Assembly (NCBI RefSeq): GCF_001999725.1
Contig: NZ_MDDP01000006.1
Coordinates: 86,099-150,098 of the forward strand
DNA: 64,000 nt
Source: Cellulophaga omnivescoria
Lineage (GTDB): Bacteria > Bacteroidota > Bacteroidia > Flavobacteriales > Flavobacteriaceae
Direction: 5' to 3'
Shown in pieces: positions 27,937 through 37,051 of this stretch (position 1 is its first letter; every line of letters begins with the position of its first letter). The position numbers were made by a program, and so were the translations under genes. The notes under the pieces are model-generated. The model did no database searches and was not told the DNA's origin. It was given only the letters and a program-made list of their open reading frames with translations.

Positions 27937-28893
27937 ATGAAATTTAAGAACGTTTTTTTAATTGCTTTACTAGCCATTTTGGTATGGGCTTGCAATAGTG
28001 ATGATAATGGCTTTACTATAGAGCCTCCAAAAGCATTAAGTGAAATAGTAGACCAAGATAAAGACTCTATAGTTAAATACTTAGAGACACACTTTTACAA
28101 CTATGAAGATTTTCAAAATCCACCAGCAGATTTTGACTATAAAATTGTTTTAGGAGAAATTGAAGGAGAAAATGCAGATAAAACACCGTTAATTGATATG
28201 ATGACGGCAGTTAAAACAACTGTACGCTCTGAAGAAATAGGATTAACTGACAATAAAGAAGTAGAGCATACTTATTATTACCTTGTAGCAAGACAAGGAG
28301 TAGGAGCACAGGCTAATACAGCAGACTCAACATATATACGTTATGAGGGGTTGTTATTAGATAATACTGTTTTTGATGCATCTACATCTACTCCTTTATG
28401 GTTACCATATACAGGTAGAATTCGTGGCTTTTCAGAAGCAGTACAACATTTAAAAGCAGGCAAGGCATTAACAGAAGATGATGTTAATCCTGATGGTACT
28501 TTTGAAATAAGTGATTATGGTGTAGGTATGATAATTTTTCCTTCTGCTTTGGGTTATTACAATAATGCTACTGGTTCTATACCTGCATATAGTCCATTAA
28601 TTTTTAAAATTGACTTAGTTGCTGTAAATGAATCTGATCATGATAATGATGGTATACCGTCTTACTTAGAAGATTTAAATGGTAATGGTTATTTGTATGA
28701 TGATAATACAGATAAAGCATCTGAGGATGGTTCTTCTTCAATATCTACCGTGGCTAACTTTTTAGATGATGATGATGATAACGATGGTATTTTAACTAGA
28801 GATGAAATTAGTGATGAGGATGGTAATATAATTTTGCCTTACCCAGATACAGACGGAGATGGTATTCCAAATTACTTAGACCCAGATAATTAA
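27937..28893 (+). CDS. FKBP-type peptidyl-prolyl isomerase lipoprotein with acidic repeats
   Basis: Predicted envelope folding factor of 318 residues. The lipid Cys is C19 (LVWACNS). An FKBP-like core spans about 115-230 (TYIRYEGLLLDNTVFD, GFSEAVQHLKAG, IIFPSALGYYNN, PLIFKIDLVAV). The C-terminus (about 232-318) is a run of DxDxDG-type calcium-binding repeats (DHDNDGIPSYLED, DDDDNDGILTRDE, DTDGDGIPNYLD), like thrombospondin type 3 repeats. The combination is a Bacteroidota style of outer-membrane FKBP. It is monocistronic, followed by a strong terminator. Confidence 0.85.
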   Translation: MKFKNVFLIALLAILVWACNSDDNGFTIEPPKALSEIVDQDKDSIVKYLETHFYNYEDFQNPPADFDYKIVLGEIEGENADKTPLIDMMTAVKTTVRSEEIGLTDNKEVEHTYYYLVARQGVGAQANTADSTYIRYEGLLLDNTVFDASTSTPLWLPYTGRIRGFSEAVQHLKAGKALTEDDVNPDGTFEISDYGVGMIIFPSALGYYNNATGSIPAYSPLIFKIDLVAVNESDHDNDGIPSYLEDLNGNGYLYDDNTDKASEDGSSSISTVANFLDDDDDNDGILTRDEISDEDGNIILPYPDTDGDGIPNYLDPDN

Positions 28894-28920
28894 TAGTATT
28901 ATCAAGCTTTATAAATTTAA

Positions 28921-28957
28921 AAAGCCCTAGAAAGTAATTTCTAGGGCTTTTTTTTGG
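28921..28957. terminator. Terminator after FKBP gene
   Basis: AAAGCCCTAGAAA (28921-28933) and TTTCTAGGGCTTT (28938-28950) form a 13-bp stem with a 4-nt loop and a T-run to 28956. It may serve both converging genes. Confidence 0.88.
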
Positions 28958-28989
28958 TTCTTGTTATTACCTAATAACTATGTTTTAAA

Positions 28990-29574
28990 TTATAATTTTA
29001 AAGATAAACTTAAAATAAGTTGGTCTGGTCTAGTGTCTATTCTATCTTTTTCTACAGATGTAATATCTGCATTAATAATATCAACTTCATTATCACTAAA
29101 GCCCCTTTCGTACCTAAGGTCAACTCCTAATTTCCCTAAGTTAACACCTACGCCTACATTAAGACCTACGGTAAAGTCGTTTTCTACATCGCCAATAGTA
29201 ATGCCGTCATAATCTGTATCTAGAATATACTGAAAAGCAGGACCAGCAAATACGTTTAAAGGGCCAATTACTTTTGCGCCAACTAAAACAGGTAAGTCTA
29301 GTTTTTGCATTTTAAAATCTTCTGCATAACCAGATTTTAAAGAGGTATATACCAATTCTGGTCTTAAATATAAGTTACCATCAGTTTGTGCAAAAATACC
29401 AAAGTGAAAACCTACATTTTTATCAGGATCATTATATGCATCTTTTGCAGAGTCATAATAATCTCCGTTACCACCATAGTTTAAACCTCCTTTAATACCA
29501 AAACCAGCATCAGTTTGGGCAAAAGTTGTTAAACTTGCCAAAGCCATTGTAATTACTAAAAGTGTTTTTTTCAT
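28990..29574 (-). CDS. Outer-membrane beta-barrel protein, PorT-like
   Basis: Exported protein of 194 residues with signal peptide MKKTLLVITMALASLTTFAQ, then alternating hydrophobic strands (GFGIKGGLNYGG, GFHFGIFAQTDGNLYLRPELVY, FTVGLNVGVGVNLGKLGVDLRYERGF split over several strands) ending in LILSLSLKL, as in small OM barrels. ATG at 29574 is chosen because it begins the signal peptide. Function unknown. Confidence 0.82.
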   Translation of the reverse strand: MKKTLLVITMALASLTTFAQTDAGFGIKGGLNYGGNGDYYDSAKDAYNDPDKNVGFHFGIFAQTDGNLYLRPELVYTSLKSGYAEDFKMQKLDLPVLVGAKVIGPLNVFAGPAFQYILDTDYDGITIGDVENDFTVGLNVGVGVNLGKLGVDLRYERGFSDNEVDIINADITSVEKDRIDTRPDQLILSLSLKL

Positions 29575-29598
29575 TTTAAAAGTGTTTTTTAAACAGAA

Positions 29599-29627
29599 GA
29601 GAGTGACTGTAAAAAACAATCACTCTC
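29599..29627 (-). terminator. Hairpin after transketolase operon
   Basis: GAGAGTGA (29599-29606) pairs with TCACTCTC (29620-29627). It lies past the transketolase C-terminal gene on the minus strand. No clean U-tract follows, so it may be a weak terminator or an mRNA-stabilising end. Confidence 0.45.
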
Positions 29628-29679
29628 AATATGTTATTAATTAATACGTAAGTTAAGTATCAAAAACGATACCATTTTC

Positions 29680-30633
29680 TTACTTGCGTTCTATTACTTT
29701 TAAAACGGCTTTTTCTATAGCTTTATTGTCTAAACCGTATTTTTCCATTAATTGTGCAGGAGTACCACTTTCTCCAAAAGTATCGTTAGTACCAATAAAC
29801 TCTTGTGGAGTAGGTAGGCTAGTTGCTAAAACACGAGCAACACTTTCACCCAAACCTCCTAAAACATTATGCTCCTCTGCAGTTACTATACACCCTGTTT
29901 TTTTAACAGAGTTAATAATAGCATTTGCATCTAATGGTTTTATAGTATGTATGTTAATTACTTCTGCAGATATACCTTGGCTTTCTAAGTTTTCTGCTGC
30001 AATTAATGCTTCCCATACCAAGTGGCCAGTTGCAACAATAGTAACATCTGTACCTTCTGTTAAATGTAGTGCTTTACCTATTTCAAATTTTTGATCTACT
30101 GGAGTAAAGTTAGCTACTTTTGGTCTTCCAAAACGTAGGTAAACAGGACCTTCATAATCAGCAATAGCAATAGTAGCTGCTTTTGTTTGGTTGTAATCAC
30201 AAGGGTTAATAACTACCATTCCTGGTAACATTTTCATTAATCCTATGTCTTCTAAAATTTGGTGTGTTGCACCATCTTCACCTAAAGTAACACCAGCGTG
30301 CGAAGCACAAATTTTTACATTTTTACCAGAATATGCTATAGACTGGCGTATTTGGTCATAAACTCTTCCCGTAGAAAAGTTAGCAAAAGTACCAGTAAAA
30401 GGTATTTTACCACCAATAGTTAAACCAGCGGCTATCCCCATCATATTAGCTTCTGCAATACCTATTTGAAAGAATCTCTCTGGATTTTCTTCAATGAATT
30501 TATCCATTTTAAGAGAGCCAATTAAATCTGCACATAATGCAACAACGTTAGGATTTGATCTTCCTAATTCTGCTAAACCTGCACCAAAACCACTTCTAGT
30601 ATCGTTTTTTCCTTGATCTGTGTATTTTTTCAT
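29680..30633 (-). CDS. Transketolase, C-terminal subunit
   Basis: 317-residue second half of a split transketolase: pyrimidine-binding domain (RSGFGAGLAELGR, FIEENPERFFQIGIAEANMMGIAAG in part, with the cofactor-activating Glu) and C-terminal domain (about 190-317, VTAEEHNVLGGLGE). It pairs with the N-terminal subunit 51 nt upstream to form a heterotetramer-like enzyme of the non-oxidative pentose phosphate pathway. Confidence 0.93.
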   Translation of the reverse strand: MKKYTDQGKNDTRSGFGAGLAELGRSNPNVVALCADLIGSLKMDKFIEENPERFFQIGIAEANMMGIAAGLTIGGKIPFTGTFANFSTGRVYDQIRQSIAYSGKNVKICASHAGVTLGEDGATHQILEDIGLMKMLPGMVVINPCDYNQTKAATIAIADYEGPVYLRFGRPKVANFTPVDQKFEIGKALHLTEGTDVTIVATGHLVWEALIAAENLESQGISAEVINIHTIKPLDANAIINSVKKTGCIVTAEEHNVLGGLGESVARVLATSLPTPQEFIGTNDTFGESGTPAQLMEKYGLDNKAIEKAVLKVIERK

Positions 30634-30684
30634 ATCCTTTATGATTTTTCTCTATAGTGTTAGAGAAGGTAGATTTAATTTTTA

Positions 30685-31530
30685 TTAGTAGTCTCCTAAA
30701 GTTTCAGGGTTTTGTGCTAGTGCTGTCTCTAGTTGTTCATCACTAGGAGCTTTACCGTGCCAAGCGTGTGTGTGCATCATAAAATCTACACCATTACCCA
30801 TTACAGTATGTAATAAAACACAAATTGGTTTTCCGTTACCTGTCATAGATTTAGCTTTTTTAAGTCCAGCTATTACTGCTTCAAGGTTGTTTCCTTCTTC
30901 AACATCTAAAACATCCCAGCCAAAAGCTTCAAATTTAGCTCTTACACTACCCATATTTAATACAGTGTCAGTAGAACCGTCAATTTGCTGGCCATTTAAA
31001 TCTATAGTAGAAATTAAATTATCAACTTTGTTGGCAGAAGCATACATCATAGCTTCCCAATTTTGACCCTCTTGTAACTCACCATCACCGTGCAAACTAT
31101 ACACAATGTTGCTGTCTTTGTTTAGCTTTTTTGCAAGTGCTGCACCAATGGCTACAGACATTCCTTGTCCTAATGACCCAGATGCTATACGCACACCAGG
31201 TAAACCTTCATGTGTAGTTGGGTGTCCTTGTAATCTAGAATTAATTAGTCTAAAAGTGTTAAGCTCGTCTACTGGAAAGTATCCGCTACGTGCTAATACA
31301 CTATAATAAACAGGAGAAATATGACCGTTAGATAAAAAGAAAAGGTCTTCGCCTTTACCATCCATGTCAAATCCTTCGTTTAGTTCCATTAATTCATTGT
31401 ACAGGGCAACAAAAAATTCTGCACAACCCAAAGAACCACCTGGGTGGCCAGAGTTTACTTTGTGCACCATTCTTAAAATATCCCTTCTCACTTGCGTGGT
31501 CAAATCTTGTAATTCTTCCAGTCTTGGCAT
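30685..31530 (-). CDS. Transketolase, N-terminal subunit
   Basis: 281-residue thiamine-diphosphate-binding half: SGHPGGSLGCAE, ASGSLGQGMSVAIGAALA and the metal/ThDP motif HGDGELQEGQNWEAMMYA split across GDG...N, then MHTHAWHGKAPSDEQ. Split transketolases are common in Bacteroidota. It is the first gene of the two-gene operon. Confidence 0.93.
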   Translation of the reverse strand: MPRLEELQDLTTQVRRDILRMVHKVNSGHPGGSLGCAEFFVALYNELMELNEGFDMDGKGEDLFFLSNGHISPVYYSVLARSGYFPVDELNTFRLINSRLQGHPTTHEGLPGVRIASGSLGQGMSVAIGAALAKKLNKDSNIVYSLHGDGELQEGQNWEAMMYASANKVDNLISTIDLNGQQIDGSTDTVLNMGSVRAKFEAFGWDVLDVEEGNNLEAVIAGLKKAKSMTGNGKPICVLLHTVMGNGVDFMMHTHAWHGKAPSDEQLETALAQNPETLGDY

Positions 31531-31671
31531 TTTATATGTTGTGTTAATTCGCGTGTAAAAATAAGTCCTATCTTTTGCGTGTACAAGGGTAGTTATTATA
31601 ATTTATTAACTACTTTACTATTAATACACAACTTTATTTTTTTGTTAGCAATTTTTTGTAGATGAGTTGAT

Positions 31672-31679
31672 TATATTTG
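31672..31679 (+). promoter_or_regulatory. -7 promoter element of tgt
   Basis: TATATTTG matches the Bacteroidota -7 consensus 22 nt before the TTG start codon of tgt. No TTG at the ideal 19-nt spacing is seen. Confidence 0.45.
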
Positions 31680-31700
31680 CGGTCATAAATACTATAGTTT

Positions 31701-32831
31701 TTGAAATTTACATTAGAAAAAAAGGATCCGCAGAGTAAGGCACGTGCCGCTACAATGGTTACAGATCATGGTGTTATAGAAACACCTATTTTTATGCCAG
31801 TTGGTACAGTTGCGTCTGTAAAAGGGGTTCATCAGAGAGAATTAAAAGAAGAAATAAATCCAGATATTATTTTAGGAAATACATACCATTTGTATTTGCG
31901 TCCTAAACTAGATATACTTGAAGCAGCCGGTGGTTTGCATAAATTTATGGGCTGGGATCGTAATATTTTAACAGATAGTGGTGGTTACCAAGTATATTCT
32001 TTATCTGCAAATAGAAAAATAAAAGAAGAAGGTGTAAAGTTTAAATCTCATATAGATGGATCTTACCACTTTTTTACTCCAGAAAACGTAATGGAAATTC
32101 AGCGTACTATTGGCGCAGATATTATTATGGCTTTTGACGAGTGTACACCTTACCCTTGCGACTATAATTATGCAAAGCGCTCTATGCATATGACGCACCG
32201 TTGGTTAGACCGTTGTATGAACCACTTAGAAAAACTACCTTTTAAATACGGATACGAACAAACATTTTTTCCTATTGTACAGGGGTCTACATATAAAGAC
32301 TTACGTAAGCAATCTGCAGAATACATTGCAAACGCAGGTGCAGAAGGTAATGCTATTGGTGGTTTGTCTGTAGGTGAGCCAGCTGAAGAAATGTACGCAA
32401 TGACCGAGGTTGTTTGCGATATTTTACCAGAAGAAAAACCAAGATATTTAATGGGTGTTGGTACACCAATTAATATTTTAGAAAATATTGCTTTAGGTGT
32501 AGATATGTTTGACTGTGTAATGCCAACACGTAATGCACGTAACGGTATGTTATTTACGGCACACGGTACTATTAATATTAAAAATAAAAAGTGGGAAGCA
32601 GATTTTTCTCCTATTGATGAAATGGGAATTACATTTGTAGACACAGAGTATACAAAAGCTTATTTACGTCATTTATTTGCAGCTAATGAATATTTAGGTA
32701 AACAAATTGCGACCATACATAATTTAGGTTTTTATTTATGGTTGACTCGTGAAGCTAGAAAGCATATTATTGCCGGAGATTTTATAGAATGGAAAAATAT
32801 GATGGTAAAACAAATGGATAAAAGATTGTAA
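31701..32831 (+). CDS. tgt: tRNA-guanine transglycosylase
   Basis: Inserts preQ1 at position 34 of GUN-anticodon tRNAs (queuosine pathway). The 376-residue protein starts at TTG and shows family motifs ILGNTYHLYLRP, LTDSGGYQV (catalytic Asp), QGSTYKDLR, GGLSVGE, YLMGVGTP and DCVMPTRNARNG. The zinc-binding CxCxxC normally just before AYLRHLF is replaced: residues 309, 311 and 314 are G, T and D, though the His in TIHNL remains. This may be a lineage trait. It is followed after 3 nt by the permease gene. Confidence 0.93.
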   Translation: MKFTLEKKDPQSKARAATMVTDHGVIETPIFMPVGTVASVKGVHQRELKEEINPDIILGNTYHLYLRPKLDILEAAGGLHKFMGWDRNILTDSGGYQVYSLSANRKIKEEGVKFKSHIDGSYHFFTPENVMEIQRTIGADIIMAFDECTPYPCDYNYAKRSMHMTHRWLDRCMNHLEKLPFKYGYEQTFFPIVQGSTYKDLRKQSAEYIANAGAEGNAIGGLSVGEPAEEMYAMTEVVCDILPEEKPRYLMGVGTPINILENIALGVDMFDCVMPTRNARNGMLFTAHGTINIKNKKWEADFSPIDEMGITFVDTEYTKAYLRHLFAANEYLGKQIATIHNLGFYLWLTREARKHIIAGDFIEWKNMMVKQMDKRL

Positions 32832-32834
32832 TAG

Positions 32835-33914
32835 TTGAGTATACTAGATAAATACATATTAAAACGCTACCTGCTTACCTTTGCGGTAATGCTATTGTTA
32901 TTTGTGCCAATTGGTGTAATGCTAGATTTGGCAGAAAAAATAGCAAAAATGGTGCGTAATGAGGCGCCAACCTTAGAGATTTTAGAGTATTACATGAACT
33001 TTATTATCTATATAGGTAGTTTGTTATTTCCTATATTTTTGTTTTTATCTATCATCTTTTTTACATCTAAACTCGCCTCAAATACAGAAATTGTAGCAAT
33101 ATTAAGTTCTGGTGTCTCTTTTGGTAGGTTTTTAAGGCCTTATTTTATGGGTGCTACCATTATTGCAATACTAATGTTTGTAATGGCAATGTTTATTGTT
33201 CCCAAAGCCAGTTTAGACTATCATGAGTTTATATTTAAATACCTTAAAAAAGGTAAAAAGTTTCAGGAGACAACTAACATATATAATCAATTAAACGAAA
33301 ACGAGTTTTTATATATTAGTAGTTTTGACCCTAACAGGCAACTTGGTAGTAATTTTGTATTAGAACATTTTGATAATGATGATAAATTAGCATACAAACT
33401 TACTGCATCTAGTATAAGGTGGATACCTAAAGATACTCTGTATAGATTAACAGGATATACTTCTAGGACTATAAAAGGTAAGGTAGAGGTAGTTGAAAAA
33501 AAGAGTAGGTTAGACACTATTTTAAATTTTAAAATAGATGATTTAACTCCTGTAAGTTATGTAGCAGAAACTAAAAATATTTTTGAATTAAATAAGTTTA
33601 TTGAAGATCAGCGTAAAAAAGGGGCATCTAATATAAACACCTATGTAATGGCTAAGTACAAACGTTGGGCTTTGCCAGTTAGTGCTTTTATATTAACACT
33701 AATTGCAGTATCTGTTTCTTCAATAAAACGTAGAGGTGGTATGGGAGTTAACTTAGCTTTTGGAATTGTAATTGCCTTTGTTTACATATTTTTTGATAGA
33801 ATTTTTGCTATTCTTGCAGAAAAGGCTGGTTTGTCACCCTTAATAGCAATCATAGTTCCTAACGCAATATTTGCAATCATTGGCTTATACTTGTTAAAAA
33901 ATGCTAAGCGATAA
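32835..33914 (+). CDS. LPS transport permease, YjgP/YjgQ (LptF/LptG) family
   Basis: Inner-membrane permease of 359 residues that works with the LptB ATPase to extract lipopolysaccharide. Three membrane segments lie in about 12-125, then a periplasmic beta-jellyroll-like region (about 130-265), then three C-terminal segments. The start MSILDKYILKRYLLTF is typical. Translation starts at TTG, 3 nt after tgt. Whether it is the LptF or LptG homologue cannot be told. Confidence 0.88.
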   Translation: MSILDKYILKRYLLTFAVMLLLFVPIGVMLDLAEKIAKMVRNEAPTLEILEYYMNFIIYIGSLLFPIFLFLSIIFFTSKLASNTEIVAILSSGVSFGRFLRPYFMGATIIAILMFVMAMFIVPKASLDYHEFIFKYLKKGKKFQETTNIYNQLNENEFLYISSFDPNRQLGSNFVLEHFDNDDKLAYKLTASSIRWIPKDTLYRLTGYTSRTIKGKVEVVEKKSRLDTILNFKIDDLTPVSYVAETKNIFELNKFIEDQRKKGASNINTYVMAKYKRWALPVSAFILTLIAVSVSSIKRRGGMGVNLAFGIVIAFVYIFFDRIFAILAEKAGLSPLIAIIVPNAIFAIIGLYLLKNAKR

Positions 33915-34797
33915 ATTTAAAAATTACCTGCACTTACATTTTATAGTATTTGTTTGGGGCTTTACAGCTGTTTTAGGTAAGTTAATAACTATAGATGCCT
34001 TACCGTTGGTATGGTATCGTATGTTTTTTGCAGCTCTTTTTGTGCTACTATTTATATTTGTACGTAAGAACAAATTAAAAGTTAGTCGCAAAACTTTATT
34101 GTTACTACTTGGTACTGGTGTAATAATAGCCTTGCATTGGGTAACTTTTTTTTCCTCTATAAAGGTGTCTAATGTCTCTGTAACCTTAGCAACCATATCA
34201 TCTGGAGCATTTTTTGCAGCCATATTAGAACCAATTTGGTACAAACGCAAGGTTATTTGGTATGAGATTATTTTTGGACTTATAGTTATTGGCGGTTTAG
34301 GACTAATATTTAATATTGATGCATCATACAAAGAAGGTATTGTACTAGCATTAATTTCAGCATTTTTAGCAACAATATTTTCTTTAATTAATGGTAAGCT
34401 TATAAAAGAGCAGAAACCTTCAATTATTTCTTTTTATGAGCTTGGTGCGGGTGTAGTGTTTTTATCAATTTATATGCTTTTTCAGGGTAATTTAGGGCAA
34501 ATAAATTTTCAACTATCAGTGTCAGATTGGATTTACATTCTAATACTAGCATCATTTTGTACTGCATATGCCTTTATTGCATCGGTTAAAATAATGAAAT
34601 TTTTAAGTCCGTATACCGTAATGTTAACTACAAACCTAGAGCCTGTTTATGGCATTTTATTAGCATTTATAATTTTTGGAGATAGTGAAAAAATGGATCC
34701 TATGTTTTATTTAGGAGCATTTATTATTTTGATAACAGTAATTGCAAATGGCATTTTAAAAAACAGAACAGCTAAAAAAAAAATTAAAAGCAGCTAA
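33901..34797 (+). CDS. EamA/DMT-family transporter
   Basis: Ten-segment drug/metabolite-type inner-membrane protein of 298 residues with two EamA repeats (about 5-140 and 150-290; FIVFVWGFTAVLGKLI, VTLATISSGAFFAAILEP, TTNLEPVYGILLAFIIFGD). It overlaps the preceding permease gene by 14 nt, so it is cotranscribed. Substrate unknown. Confidence 0.87.
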   Translation: MLSDKFKNYLHLHFIVFVWGFTAVLGKLITIDALPLVWYRMFFAALFVLLFIFVRKNKLKVSRKTLLLLLGTGVIIALHWVTFFSSIKVSNVSVTLATISSGAFFAAILEPIWYKRKVIWYEIIFGLIVIGGLGLIFNIDASYKEGIVLALISAFLATIFSLINGKLIKEQKPSIISFYELGAGVVFLSIYMLFQGNLGQINFQLSVSDWIYILILASFCTAYAFIASVKIMKFLSPYTVMLTTNLEPVYGILLAFIIFGDSEKMDPMFYLGAFIILITVIANGILKNRTAKKKIKSS

Positions 34798-34834
34798 TAA
34801 ACAAGTTGTTGTTTAACTTTTTTAGGTTATAAAC

Positions 34835-34842
34835 TATCTTTG
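34835..34842 (+). promoter_or_regulatory. -7 promoter element of purM
   Basis: TATCTTTG matches TAnnTTTG about 70 nt before the purM start. The -33 position carries only a partial TTG match. Confidence 0.4.
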
Positions 34843-34912
34843 TTGATATCTACCAAAGTTTATTGCTGCTAATTTTATGGATTACATTATTTTTGCCTCA
34901 AAGTAAAAAAGT

Positions 34913-36091
34913 ATGAGTTCATCTAATAGCGAAAGGTATAACCAAAGAGGAGTTTCTGCATCTAAAGAAGATGTGCATAATGCCATTAAAAATATAGATA
35001 AAGGTCTTTTTCCTAAAGCATTTTGTAAAATTGTTCCAGATTACTTAACTGGCGATAAAGAGCACTGCTTGGTAATGCACGCAGATGGTGCAGGTACAAA
35101 ATCTTCTTTAGCCTATATGTATTGGAAAGAAACAGGAGATATTTCTGTTTGGAAAGGCATAGCGCAAGATGCTTTAATAATGAATATTGATGACCTTATA
35201 TGTGTTGGTGCAACAGATAATATAATGTTGTCTTCTACCATAGGAAGAAATAAAAACTTAATTCCGGGTGAGGTTTTGTCTGCTATTATTAATGGTACAG
35301 AAGAACTTATAAATGATTTAAAAAATCACGGAATTGTAATACATTCTACTGGTGGAGAAACTGCAGATGTAGGCGATTTGGTACGTACTATAATTGTAGA
35401 TTCTACCGTAACAGCAAGACTTAATAAAAAAGATGTTATAGATAATGCCAATATTAAAGATGGTGATGTTATTGTAGGTCTTGAGTCTTTTGGACAAGCA
35501 ACTTATGAAACCGAGTATAATGGTGGTATGGGAAGTAACGGACTTACCTCTGCAAGACACGATGTGTTTTCTAAATACTTAGCAGAAAAATACCCAGAAA
35601 GTTTTGATGCTGCTGTACCTGAAGATTTGGTATATTCTGGCGCTGTTAAATTAACAGATACTGTAGAAAACTCTCCTATAGATGCCGGTAAATTGGTATT
35701 GTCGCCAACTAGAACTTATGCACCTATTATTAAAAAAATATTAGAAAAGTATAATGCTACAGACATACATGGTATGGTGCATTGTAGTGGAGGAGCACAA
35801 ACAAAAATTTTACACTTTGTAGACAATTTACATATTGTAAAAGACAACCTTTTTCCTGTGCCACCTTTATTTAAATTAATACAAGAACAGTCTAAAACAG
35901 ATTGGAAAGAAATGTACCAAGTTTTTAACTGCGGTCACCGTATGGAATTGTACGTAAACCCAGCTGTAGCAGAAGATTTAATTGCTATTTCTAAAAGTTT
36001 TGGTGTAGATGCTAAAATAGTTGGTAAAGTAAAGGCTAGTGCAACTAAAAAATTGACTATTACTAGTGAGTATGGAACTTTTGAGTACTAA
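34913..36091 (+). CDS. purM: Phosphoribosylformylglycinamidine cyclo-ligase (AIR synthase)
   Basis: Fifth step of purine synthesis. The 392-residue protein is the longer Bacteroidota form: it starts SSNSERYNQRGVSASKEDV and has HADGAGTKSSLAYMYWK, IAQDALIMNIDDLICVGA, HSTGGETADVGDLVRTI and GMVHCSGGAQTKIL. Length and motifs agree with the family, so no damage is seen. Confidence 0.92.
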   Translation: MSSSNSERYNQRGVSASKEDVHNAIKNIDKGLFPKAFCKIVPDYLTGDKEHCLVMHADGAGTKSSLAYMYWKETGDISVWKGIAQDALIMNIDDLICVGATDNIMLSSTIGRNKNLIPGEVLSAIINGTEELINDLKNHGIVIHSTGGETADVGDLVRTIIVDSTVTARLNKKDVIDNANIKDGDVIVGLESFGQATYETEYNGGMGSNGLTSARHDVFSKYLAEKYPESFDAAVPEDLVYSGAVKLTDTVENSPIDAGKLVLSPTRTYAPIIKKILEKYNATDIHGMVHCSGGAQTKILHFVDNLHIVKDNLFPVPPLFKLIQEQSKTDWKEMYQVFNCGHRMELYVNPAVAEDLIAISKSFGVDAKIVGKVKASATKKLTITSEYGTFEY

Positions 36092-36141
36092 CTAACAACA
36101 ATTTTTACCTTTTAACCGTTGTACTTATAAAACAACTAATT

Positions 36142-36588
36142 ATGGAAAGAAAACAGTTTTTAAGAACCTTAGGTGCAGGTGCGGCTTTTGCTTTAACGTT
36201 TCCTTGTTTAGGTGGGTGTTCTAGTGATAGTGATGGTAATGAAGGTGATAAGAAAGAAATACCAACAGGTGTAGATTTTACTTTAGATTTAGAATCAGAT
36301 GAAGCATCTAATCTGCAAACAAATGGCGGTTTTATTTTAAAGAATGATGTTGTAGTGGTTAAAAATTTAGAAGGTGAGTTTGTAGCTGCTACTCAAATTT
36401 GTAGTCATGAAAATTATGACCAAGTACGTTTTGCAAATGTAGATGGAGGTATATTTTATTGTGATGTTCACGGTTCTAGATTTAGTCAAACTGGTGAACC
36501 GTTAAACCAAGTAGATAGTAAAGCGGCAAAACCATTAAAAGTGTACCAAACAACCCTAACAGGTTCTACGTTACGTGTATTTGAATAG
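36142..36588 (+). CDS. Rieske [2Fe-2S] lipoprotein
   Basis: Exported 148-residue protein. The N-terminus MERKQFLRTLGAGAAF resembles a Tat signal with RK in place of RR, and ends in GGC, making C26 a likely lipid Cys. The Rieske cluster ligands are C87/H89 (CSH) and C107/H110 (CDVH). It is separated by 28 nt from the thioredoxin-ApbE-DUF4266-DUF3570 block, and may be part of it. The electron partner is unknown. Confidence 0.88.
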   Translation: MERKQFLRTLGAGAAFALTFPCLGGCSSDSDGNEGDKKEIPTGVDFTLDLESDEASNLQTNGGFILKNDVVVVKNLEGEFVAATQICSHENYDQVRFANVDGGIFYCDVHGSRFSQTGEPLNQVDSKAAKPLKVYQTTLTGSTLRVFE

Positions 36589-36616
36589 TTACCAGTATTT
36601 TGAGGCTTAAAATAAT

Positions 36617-37051
36617 ATGAAAAATTTAATTTTAGCATTATTTGTTTTCTGTACATATACTATTACGGCACAGGAGTGGAGTAGTAGTTTTAACAGTGCA
36701 GTAGAAAAAGCCCAAAAAGAAAATAAATTGGTTTTATTGGTTTTTTCGGGGTCAGACTGGTGTGCACCTTGCATAAAGCTAGATGCCGAGATTTGGCAAT
36801 CATCAGAATTTAAAGAATACGCAAAAAAAAGCTTAGTTCTTTACAAAGCAGACTTTCCTAGAAAAAAGAAAAATAAACTTTCTAAAGCTTTAAGCTTAGC
36901 AAACAAAGAGTTAGCAGATACGTATAATCAGCAAGGATATTTTCCGTTGGTTGTGTTGTTAGATGGCAATAAAAATATTTTAGAAAAATCGGGATATAAA
37001 AACATTTCTCCTTCAAAATATATAGCGCATTTAACTACTTTTGTTAAGTGA
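36617..37051 (+). CDS. Periplasmic thioredoxin-like protein
   Basis: 144 residues with signal peptide (about 1-19, ending TITAQ) and a thioredoxin fold with active site C49-A-P-C52 (SDWCAPC). This DUF255/Thioredoxin_7-like protein overlaps the apbE start by 4 nt (GTGA), a sign of coupling. It may keep cysteines of the neighbouring exported proteins reduced; the Cys-rich DUF4266 protein is an obvious candidate, by inference. Confidence 0.87.
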   Translation: MKNLILALFVFCTYTITAQEWSSSFNSAVEKAQKENKLVLLVFSGSDWCAPCIKLDAEIWQSSEFKEYAKKSLVLYKADFPRKKKNKLSKALSLANKELADTYNQQGYFPLVVLLDGNKNILEKSGYKNISPSKYIAHLTTFVK

